The position numbers were made by a program, and so were the translations under genes. Positions 1 through 6,063 of a DNA stretch of 7,572 nt are shown in pieces. Origin of the DNA: Candidatus Hodarchaeota archaeon (lineage in GTDB: Archaea; Asgardarchaeota; Heimdallarchaeia; Hodarchaeales; YT1-057); assembly GCA_016839955.1 (NCBI GenBank), contig JAEOTI010000468.1:1-7572 (forward strand), in the 5' to 3' direction. Position 1 is the stretch's first letter. Each line of letters starts with the position of its first letter. The notes below the pieces were generated by a model. It was not told the origin of the DNA and did no database searches. It worked only from the letters and a program-made list of their open reading frames with translations.

Positions 1-771
1 CCGTTAATTACGTCACCAATTTTCTACATTGGTATGATTCTCTATTTATTCTTAGAAGTCTCCTTCCAAACTTCTTATGCCCTGAGTATTATTGAACCAA
101 TGTCTGAAAGAGAAGCCCGAATCCAAAGGCATTTAGACCGTATTGAGCAATTTAAGCCAACTGGCGCAGAAGATTCAGCAGCTAAAACTGCAAGTCGTCA
201 AGGAAGGAAATTTGATTTACTCGCTATGAGTTATATGCGTGAATTAGTTGAAAAACGTGTTTTCAAAAAAGGCGAACGAACTACTGATGTGAAAGCAACA
301 TTAAGGCTTCAAGGTTACCTTCAATCCCTAAAAACTACTGACATCGAAGTTGTTGATAAATTAACGGCTCGTTCAGCTCAACCAAAAGCAAAAGAAATCG
401 CAAAGTTCATTGTACCTCTCATGGTTTTCCGCATGGTTGCTGTAATTCTTCTAACATATATTATAATGGATCCTGAGGGTATACTTAATACTTTAGGTAT
501 TATTGATAGTATTCCCCCTCTTGCTTCTAGTCTTGAGATAAGCCAACCAGAGTTTCGAACAGTTGCTCTTCTTAATATCATTTTAATTATTTTAGCAATC
601 TCGTTGATACTCCACTATATGGCAGTAACACGTCGGCAAGAACCTGAAGCAGTAACTGTTCAAAAAATCGACACTTTGATTGATTTCGACTCATCCTACG
701 GAGAAGAGACTCCTATTGAGGAAGAAGAACTAGAAGAAGACTCTGAAACTTCTGATGAAGGCTTTGAATAA
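1..771 (+). CDS. Membrane protein with acidic C-terminal tail, 5' end missing
   Basis: The frame is open to the left edge, so the start lies outside the window; 256 codons are visible and end at TAA 769-771. An in-frame ATG at 34 exists, but it sits inside a hydrophobic stretch and has no upstream stop, so I do not take it as the start. Visible layout: the end of a membrane segment (about 13-96); a charged, probably helical soluble region of about 100 residues rich in Arg/Lys/Glu (about 97-400); two further membrane segments (about 406-468 and 556-627) joined by a short loop; and a tail ending in a run of Glu/Asp (about 712-768). An Arg-Arg pair directly after the last segment suggests, by the positive-inside rule, that the tail is cytoplasmic. 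I recognise no family or catalytic motif. The ligase gene follows on the same strand after 123 bases, but that gap has its own promoter-like sequence, so a shared transcript is uncertain. Confidence 0.75.
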   Translation, partial: PLITSPIFYIGMILYLFLEVSFQTSYALSIIEPMSEREARIQRHLDRIEQFKPTGAEDSAAKTASRQGRKFDLLAMSYMRELVEKRVFKKGERTTDVKATLRLQGYLQSLKTTDIEVVDKLTARSAQPKAKEIAKFIVPLMVFRMVAVILLTYIIMDPEGILNTLGIIDSIPPLASSLEISQPEFRTVALLNIILIILAISLILHYMAVTRRQEPEAVTVQKIDTLIDFDSSYGEETPIEEEELEEDSETSDEGFE

Positions 772-812
772 CAAAAAAAATTATCATAATGCTTCTTAGG
801 AATATTTAACTG

Positions 813-827
813 AATTTTTTCTCCTTT
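813..827 (+). terminator. T-rich tract after the membrane protein gene
   Basis: A pyrimidine tract with six consecutive T followed by CTCCTTT lies about 42 bases after the stop codon of the upstream membrane protein. Archaeal RNA polymerase often terminates at T-rich tracts without a hairpin, and I see no clear stem here. This is a plausible terminator by composition only. Confidence 0.3.
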
Positions 828-850
828 AATTACTGGGATTACAAAAAAAT

Positions 851-870
851 CAGATTTAATTTAACCTAAA
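851..870 (+). promoter_or_regulatory. Putative archaeal TATA box for the DNA ligase gene
   Basis: An A/T-only stretch (TTTAATTTAA, about 855-864) follows an A-rich, BRE-like sequence. Transcription starting about 25 bases downstream would begin near 885-890 and leave only a few leader bases before the TTG at 895. That fits a nearly leaderless archaeal gene. GGAAG at 881-885 could act as a weak ribosome binding site 9 bases before the TTG if transcription starts earlier. This is inferred from sequence alone; AT-rich surroundings make chance matches common. Confidence 0.35.
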
Positions 871-894
871 GTCTTCAATTGGAAGTAAACCAGA

Positions 895-2685
895 TTGTTA
901 TTCAAAGAGGTTGTTCATTTCTTTGAACAACTTGAAAAAACAGCATCAAGATTAGAAATGATAAATATTCTAGAATGCCTCTTTTCAAATACCAATTCTA
1001 AATCTAACGATCTCTCTGAATTATGCTATATTTTATCTGATTCTGTTTTTCTCCCCTGGGAAGAGAAAAAAATTGGATTAGCTGAAAAAATGGTTCTGAA
1101 AGCACTAGCAAAGAGAAGTCGTACTCTTACACCAAATAAATTGGAAGTTTTACTACAAAAATATGGAGATATTGGTATAATTGCAGAAAAAGTCACAAGA
1201 AAAGCTGTTCAACAGACACTAGTGACCCCTAAACCTCTCCATTTGAATGATGTGTATTCTACCCTTAGATCTATAGCATTTCTTGAGGGAAAAGGATCTA
1301 CCTCAAATAAGTTGGATTATTTAATAAAACTGTTTAATCCTGCTACTCCGTTAGAAGCCCGATATCTGGCTCGAGCTATCATTGGTGATTTAAGACTTGG
1401 AATAGGTGTACAAACAGTCCTTGAAGCGTTAGCTTCCTATTTATTAGGTACTAGAGAGCAAAAAAAAGAACTTGAACGAGTTTATAATGTTCTTCCTGAT
1501 ATTGGCGCAGTTATTAATCATATTAAAAAACATGGTAAGGAAAAATTATCAATATCACCTCAAGTAGGAGTTCCAATAAGACCTATGGCTGCCCAACGCC
1601 TCTCTTCTCCCGAAGAAATTATTGAAAAGATGAAAGAAGGCTGTATTGCGGAATGGAAATATGATGGCGAGAGAGTTCAAATTCATAAGGACAATAATAT
1701 GATTAAACTTTATAGTCGGAATTTAGACCTTATCACATCTCAGTTTCCTGATGCTGTTGACTACATTCATGAATTTCCTGCTTATAAAGCAATTTTAGAA
1801 GGTGAAATTGTTTGCTACGACTTCCAAAATGATCAATTTCAACCCTTTCAAAAACTAATGAGAAGAAGGCGTAAATATGGCGTTAAAGAAGCCAGTAAGG
1901 AATTTCCAATTGTTTTATTTCTCTTTGATCTAATGGTTATTCAAGAAACTACAGAATCTGAATTTCTAGTTCTTCTAGATTCTCCATATCCTGAAAGAAG
2001 ACATCTTCTTACAAAGCTAGTAAAGAAAGCAAACTCAAAATTTTTACAATTAACTCGTGGACAACAAACTCAAACTGTTGAAGAGATTGAAAAAGCATTT
2101 TTGGAAGCAACCCAGATGGGTACTGAAGGTGTGATAGCAAAATCAATTTCCAATAATTCAAAGTACCAAGCTGGCGCGAGAGGGTGGAACTGGATTAAAT
2201 TAAAGAAAGATTATATCTCTGGTCTTGCTGATACCTTGGATCTTATTCTTATTGGAGGTTTTCACGGAAAAGGAAGAAGAACGAGTATGTATGGTGCATT
2301 TCTACTAGGTGCTTATGATCCAGATCAAGAAAAGATATTTTCAGTGTGTAAAGTTGGTACAGGTTTCTCTGATGAAGTTTTGCTAGAGCTATCAAAACTA
2401 GGTAATCAGCTGCTTACAAAAAAACCAGATCCTCGTTTTAATACAAATTTAATACCAGATAAATGGTTTACTCCAAAATTAGTTTTTGAAGTTCAAGGTG
2501 CGGAGTTAACATTATCTCCAACTCATACATGTGGTGGTGGACGGATTAAAAATGAAGAGAAAAAAACAGGCATTGCTCTTAGGTTCCCACGCTTTATTAA
2601 ACTTCGACAAGATAAACAAATAGGAGAAGCAACAAGTGTATCAGAGATTGTTGATCTATATCAACAACAGCAAGAACCCGCATAA
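895..2685 (+). CDS. lig: ATP-dependent DNA ligase (archaeal/LIG1 type)
   Basis: This enzyme seals nicks in duplex DNA through a ligase-AMP intermediate, joining Okazaki fragments and finishing excision repair. At 596 residues it is full length for archaeal replicative ligases (about 560-600). An N-terminal helical DNA-binding domain (about 1-225) is followed by the nucleotidyltransferase domain (about 226-430) and an OB-fold domain (about 431-590). Motif I is EWKYDGER with K255 as the adenylated lysine. Other visible motifs are YSRNL (R275), LEGE (301-304), FLFDLM (342-347), EGVIAK (411-416), WIKLKK (433-438) and the terminal RFPRF/RQDK (563-574). The start is TTG at 895. The next in-frame ATG would remove about 20 residues matching the conserved N-terminal helix (LEKTASRLEM), so TTG is preferred. 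The sequence from 433 to 490 reads like crenarchaeal and eukaryotic LIG1 enzymes. All key residues are present and no frameshift is seen. Confidence 0.97.
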   Translation: MLFKEVVHFFEQLEKTASRLEMINILECLFSNTNSKSNDLSELCYILSDSVFLPWEEKKIGLAEKMVLKALAKRSRTLTPNKLEVLLQKYGDIGIIAEKVTRKAVQQTLVTPKPLHLNDVYSTLRSIAFLEGKGSTSNKLDYLIKLFNPATPLEARYLARAIIGDLRLGIGVQTVLEALASYLLGTREQKKELERVYNVLPDIGAVINHIKKHGKEKLSISPQVGVPIRPMAAQRLSSPEEIIEKMKEGCIAEWKYDGERVQIHKDNNMIKLYSRNLDLITSQFPDAVDYIHEFPAYKAILEGEIVCYDFQNDQFQPFQKLMRRRRKYGVKEASKEFPIVLFLFDLMVIQETTESEFLVLLDSPYPERRHLLTKLVKKANSKFLQLTRGQQTQTVEEIEKAFLEATQMGTEGVIAKSISNNSKYQAGARGWNWIKLKKDYISGLADTLDLILIGGFHGKGRRTSMYGAFLLGAYDPDQEKIFSVCKVGTGFSDEVLLELSKLGNQLLTKKPDPRFNTNLIPDKWFTPKLVFEVQGAELTLSPTHTCGGGRIKNEEKKTGIALRFPRFIKLRQDKQIGEATSVSEIVDLYQQQQEPA

Positions 2686-2735
2686 ATCAATAAGCAAGGT
2701 TCATGTAAGGAAAATTTGTTAGTAATATTAGAACG

Positions 2736-2765
2736 TTATATAGCATATTTCTTATTCTGTGGTGA
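2736..2765 (+). promoter_or_regulatory. TATA-like box and GGTGA ribosome binding site before the 2773 gene
   Basis: TTATATA at 2736-2742 sits about 30 bases before the ATG at 2773. GGTGA at 2761-2765 matches the archaeal anti-Shine-Dalgarno and lies 7 bases from that ATG. Both elements fall inside the part that would be coding if the upstream TTG at 2716 were used, so they favour the ATG at 2773 as the real start. Confidence 0.5.
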
Positions 2766-2772
2766 AAAAAAA

Positions 2773-3291
2773 ATGTCAGACACTGTTTATAATGATTCTC
2801 TTCGTTTTCTTAAAGGGAAAATGAAAATATATAATGGGTATGAAAACCAGGACAAACGGAATGGATCAGATGACTCTATTAGGAAATTCATCACAGAAAA
2901 GCTTATAATATATTTAGATAAAGCTCGTGAAGCGCAGGAAGCCGCCATATTCACTCAAATGACGGTTATTTGGCCCGATGTTGAACTTCTTGTTTCAAAT
3001 TTAGAAAACGTTCTTCGACTCGTGAAAACGACAAATTATGGTACAAGTACATTCTTTTCTTCCTCAAAATTTGAAGGATTTGATCCAAGTGTTTTAGTCC
3101 TTGCTGAGTCAGAAATAGTTAAATCTCTTGATGATCTACAAACAAAATTTGTAGGATTCTATGAATCGATTGAAAGCGGATTGTTAGATGTATCTACTGA
3201 AACTATGGGTGAAATTCTTAAGAATGTTAATCGAATCAAAGAACTGTATTCGGAACGTCGAACCTTGATTCAAGAATATAAAAAATTCTAA
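2773..3291 (+). CDS. Uncharacterised helical protein, 172 aa
   Basis: The frame also allows a TTG start at 2716. The ATG at 2773 is better: it has GGTGA 7 bases upstream and a TATA-like box within the would-be extension, and the extra 19 residues are hydrophobic and look unlike the rest. The 172-residue product is soluble and predicted mostly helical. It has a charged N-terminus (about 1-35), a long helix (about 36-63), a second helical region (about 68-86), a Ser/Thr/Phe-rich loop (about 87-103), and two helices to the C-terminus (about 108-135 and 142-171). I see no signal peptide, membrane segment, Cys/His cluster or nucleotide-binding motif, and recognise no family. It follows the ligase on the same strand after 87 bases, apparently with its own promoter, so a link with the ligase is not implied. 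Coding is supported by an uninterrupted frame, a ribosome binding site and amino acid use like its neighbours. Confidence 0.75.
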   Translation: MSDTVYNDSLRFLKGKMKIYNGYENQDKRNGSDDSIRKFITEKLIIYLDKAREAQEAAIFTQMTVIWPDVELLVSNLENVLRLVKTTNYGTSTFFSSSKFEGFDPSVLVLAESEIVKSLDDLQTKFVGFYESIESGLLDVSTETMGEILKNVNRIKELYSERRTLIQEYKKF

Positions 3292-3299
3292 AAATAAAC

Positions 3300-3320
3300 A
3301 AGCTTTAATGCTTTAAGCTT
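3300..3320. terminator. Imperfect hairpin between convergent genes, possible two-way terminator
   Basis: An inverted repeat in the 33-base gap between two convergent genes pairs AAGCTT with AAGCTT, plus two more A-T pairs after one T-T mismatch, around a TGC loop. T-rich sequence follows on both strands: AATTTT on the + strand and TTTATTTTT on the minus strand. Its position next to both stop codons (3291 and 3325) fits a shared terminator. Archaea do not need hairpins to terminate, so the stem may be incidental. Confidence 0.4.
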
Positions 3321-3324
3321 AATT

Positions 3325-3618
3325 TTAGGTTGTAAGTTTCAAAAAAGTATTTCTTGCGGTTTGTATATCAATATTCTCTATTTCTAATATTTTTAAAGTG
3401 GATTTTGCTCCGCTAGAAATACTGACTTGACTTCCCTTGAATAATTTTCCAAGAACCTTGAGCAGTTCTTTATTTGCTCTGTTCTTCTCGGCTGGATTCT
3501 TTAAATAAATCGTGATTTCTTCTGAATCCTTAGAAAATAATATTTTTTGCTTAGATGAGTGAGGATGAACTCTTACTTTTATTAAACACCCTTTTCCTTT
3601 AGAATCAATGTTTTTCAT
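3325..3618 (-). CDS. DUF167 / UPF0235 (YggU-like) family protein
   Basis: This 97-residue protein has the DUF167 pattern: an early strand VRVHPHSSK (15-23), a middle strand EITIYLK (34-40), the signature NPAEKNRANKELLKVLGKLF (41-60) corresponding to the family's P-x-x-G-x-A-N-x-x-L element, and a late strand with Ser-Gly (VSISSG, 65-70) leading to STLKILEIE. Length matches the family (about 75-105 residues). It is a small cytosolic alpha/beta fold found in all domains, and its molecular role is not established. In this copy Asn-Arg stands where Gly-x is usual before Ala-Asn. The start is ATG at 3618. An A/T-rich box (ATAATAAAT) about 20 bases upstream could serve a near-leaderless transcript, but the gene also lies only 39 bases after the large PRC-like gene on the same strand, so cotranscription is possible. 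Confidence 0.88.
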   Translation of the reverse strand: MKNIDSKGKGCLIKVRVHPHSSKQKILFSKDSEEITIYLKNPAEKNRANKELLKVLGKLFKGSQVSISSGAKSTLKILEIENIDIQTARNTFLKLTT

Positions 3619-3657
3619 TAAATAATCGTTCCATTTATTATCTTATTAGTGTTAATA

Positions 3658-5649
3658 TTACTGATTCGATTGGATTTGGATGTTGGATTCAGTTACAAGT
3701 TCAATTGAATTAATGGGGAAGGATAATAAACCAAAATGTTCTTGTAACCAATTCATTACTTCTTGGAAATTCGCTCCCTCAATCATTCTTACAAAAAATA
3801 GGAAATACCTCGCAATTTCGTTAGGATTCATGGCTTGTTCTATAGGTACTCCTAATGCTTTCGAGATACGTGCACCAAGACGTCGAAGATAATCATCAGA
3901 TCTCTCTCGACCTACGCTTTCAAGAATTTCTCCTGCAGAGTGATGAGCAACTAAAATTTGAGGTAATCCAGTATCATCTAAATTAAATCCTACAAACCGC
4001 CCAAGGTTTCTTCCTTGGCAATAGACTATCGCATCTTTCGGAAAAGTAATAGCTGATTCGATTGTATGTTTATCCAACCGCCTTTTGAGAAATCCTCCCG
4101 AATCATCAATTCTATCAACTCCCCCCGCAGGCACCATACCAATATAGTCCATACGTAAATCCCAAGGAAGGATTGGAACTTGTTCTTCCCAGATATACTT
4201 CCAAAGGTTCCAATATAACAAAGCTTCTCCTTCAAAAACGCCATCCAACCGCCTAGCAATAAGAAAACGAAGTGACCAGATTCCAGGTCTTTTACTAAAA
4301 CTCGAAGAAGAACCTTCAATATGCTGTAAAATATAGTTTACCATGTCCTTACTTGGTTTATCTGATTCTACTACAAGAAAAGTGCCAAATGATGAATTAG
4401 AGAGGATCGATCTAACTACACCTAGATTAGAATTATCAAATCGTCGTATAGTACATCCATTTTCAATTTTGGTACCAGACCAGGTTGAAGGAAGTAAACT
4501 TCCTTTAAATTCCTTAAGAGCTAGGTCTTTAGATACCAATACATTCCCTGATTGATCATCAATTTTAATAGAATCATAAGGATAATATTCTATTGCTTTA
4601 ATAGAGAGATCTAATTCTATTGGAAGTTTCAATGAGACAATGTTCTTCTTACTAAAGTATTCTCTCACAAAAGTAGGTTTTAAGGCAATTTGTTTGCTAA
4701 TTCCAAGAGTCTCAGCAATTTCATGTTGGAGGACTTCTTTTCTTGCGATTGATGAATCGGTAGCTCCCTGAAGGATCATCGACATTTCTCGATAAATTTG
4801 ATCGGTTTTTTCGAGAGCTAACTCATCTTCTTTTATACAACGAAGAAATATTGTGTTATCAGGATCAACAAAGGGTTCAGTAATTATACCAAGTGGTTTC
4901 TGGTCCTGAGAATAATAGATTGAACCAGAGTAAGACCAAGCGTCAGAAGTAGTTGTCGTGCTGCTTAATTCACTTATTTGTTCTATTACATCATTTGGAG
5001 GATGTTCCTGAGATACTAGATTATCTTCGGATAAATCTTCGTCATCTATATATGAACTAGAAGAAATATCTTCTTCTGAAGTAACGAAATTTGCTTCATT
5101 TGACTCTTCTTTCGGTGGGATTATTTGCTTTTTTTTGTCTGTCTCAAATATTAAACGTTCTGGATGTTCTAATATGTGAGAAAATCCTGGTTGAGTTTCC
5201 AATTGAGAAATTAATAACTTTAAAATGTCTTTTTCAGTCTTCTCTGTGGAAACTTCTTCAGCTAGGATTGATTCGAATTCAAATTGGGTTTGTTTTGATA
5301 AAATCTGATCTATCCTAGAATGTTGGACCTGTAAAAGGTCATAGAGAACTTCTATCCGTTTTGATATTATTGATAATTCTCCTAAATTTCGTGTACCGGA
5401 AGAACGAAGATCATTAATGTATTCAAGATAAGAAACCATTTCACGCAGGTATGATTCAATTAAACTTCTTTTATTAGTGAGTAATTCTAGCGACACTCTT
5501 ACGGAGTCTCTAATTTCTTCTGATTTTTCTAAAATAATCTCTTCGTTAGCATTTTGTTCTAATTCCAAAATTTTTTTTGAAAATTGATCCATTTGTCGAA
5601 TGTGAACTTCAAAATCCTGTTCATTACGATCTTGTGCGATCTCTAACAA
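3658..5649 (-). CDS. Large coiled-coil protein with three PRC-barrel-like modules
   Basis: This part (663 residues) runs from TTG at 5649 to TAA at 3660-3658. That TTG has no ribosome binding site and the frame stays open upstream to 6063, so the real protein is probably about 125 residues longer (see 5650-6063). Order: helical, charged coiled coil (about 1-165); low-complexity Ser/Thr/Asp/Glu linker (about 178-236); then three related modules. Each has a strand region resembling a PRC barrel (IYYSQDQKPLG at 244-254; IRRFDNSNLG at 401-410; IVYCQGRNLG at 541-550), then a helical segment with an I-A/S-x-x-L pattern ending in Tyr about 20 residues later (311-332, 464-486, 595-616). A linker with P...IDD and nearby Ser-Gly follows modules 1 and 2 (343-368, 495-519). 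There is no signal peptide or membrane segment. PRC-barrel proteins include archaeal cell-division factors such as CdvA, but the PRC assignment here is by eye and the function is unknown. The gene lies downstream of methionine aminopeptidase and upstream of the DUF167 gene. Confidence 0.85.
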   Translation of the reverse strand: MLEIAQDRNEQDFEVHIRQMDQFSKKILELEQNANEEIILEKSEEIRDSVRVSLELLTNKRSLIESYLREMVSYLEYINDLRSSGTRNLGELSIISKRIEVLYDLLQVQHSRIDQILSKQTQFEFESILAEEVSTEKTEKDILKLLISQLETQPGFSHILEHPERLIFETDKKKQIIPPKEESNEANFVTSEEDISSSSYIDDEDLSEDNLVSQEHPPNDVIEQISELSSTTTTSDAWSYSGSIYYSQDQKPLGIITEPFVDPDNTIFLRCIKEDELALEKTDQIYREMSMILQGATDSSIARKEVLQHEIAETLGISKQIALKPTFVREYFSKKNIVSLKLPIELDLSIKAIEYYPYDSIKIDDQSGNVLVSKDLALKEFKGSLLPSTWSGTKIENGCTIRRFDNSNLGVVRSILSNSSFGTFLVVESDKPSKDMVNYILQHIEGSSSSFSKRPGIWSLRFLIARRLDGVFEGEALLYWNLWKYIWEEQVPILPWDLRMDYIGMVPAGGVDRIDDSGGFLKRRLDKHTIESAITFPKDAIVYCQGRNLGRFVGFNLDDTGLPQILVAHHSAGEILESVGRERSDDYLRRLGARISKALGVPIEQAMNPNEIARYFLFFVRMIEGANFQEVMNWLQEHFGLLSFPINSIELVTESNIQIQSNQ

Positions 5650-6063
5650 ATTTTCTAGTTTCTTTTTCTTTTCTACTGCTTTTTCTATGGCCAGACGAGA
5701 TTCTTCATTGCCAATTTCACCTTTGTTCCATAGATCAACAAATGTATTTATAACAAGATTAGTCTCTGCGATTTTTCTTACAAGAGAGTTGTCTAGATAG
5801 CGTAAAACGTAAAGGTATTGAAGTAATTCCGATGGAATTTTGTGATCAACAGTTTCTCTTTTAGTTTCCTGTTTAAGCTCAGTTGTTTTTTGGTAGGATA
5901 TTCTTAACCTATCTTTAATTTCACCACTTTTTTGAGCAGAAATGAATCCAATTTCTTTTAATTTCCGAAGTTTCTCCTCGAGATTTTCCAGTCCGATGAT
6001 TTCTAGCAGATTTTTTCCCCCATCGTTCTCTAATTCTCTTCTTGTTTTTTTGATATATCTGTT
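5650..6063 (-). other. Open N-terminal extension of the PRC-like gene with no standard start codon
   Basis: In the frame of the downstream 663-residue protein, 138 codons are open between a TGA at 6066-6064 and the TTG at 5649, yet none is ATG, GTG or TTG; only CTG and Ile codons could start. The translation looks like real protein: charged, amphipathic helices (for example LENLEEKLRKLKEIGF) that continue smoothly into the downstream coiled coil. Random AT-rich sequence would rarely stay open this long. The first 11 codons overlap the aminopeptidase gene, which stops at 6030. An ATG at 6023-6021, 6 bases after that stop, reads M-G-E-K-I-C-stop. Shifting one base back in the adjacent A run (minus strand GGGGG then AAAAAA, 6021-6011) joins M-G-E-K to N-L-L-E-I-I and gives a protein of about 788 residues. 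I read this as the true 5' part of the gene, broken by an indel or dependent on slippage. Confidence 0.6.

Noticed and set aside
772..894. Possible small RNA or tRNA in the gap before the ligase gene
   Set aside because: There is no cloverleaf, GC-rich stem or TTC-type arm; it is AT-rich sequence with a T tract and a TATA-like box.
4026..4319. A 97-residue minus-strand frame inside the PRC-like gene
   Set aside because: It lies wholly within the repeated module region in another frame. The main frame shows conserved repeats there, so this one is a shadow.
5091..5318. A 75-residue hydrophobic + strand frame
   Set aside because: It is the antisense of the charged coiled-coil region; antisense of Glu/Lys-rich helices typically reads as Leu/Phe-rich. 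It has no ribosome binding site or promoter.
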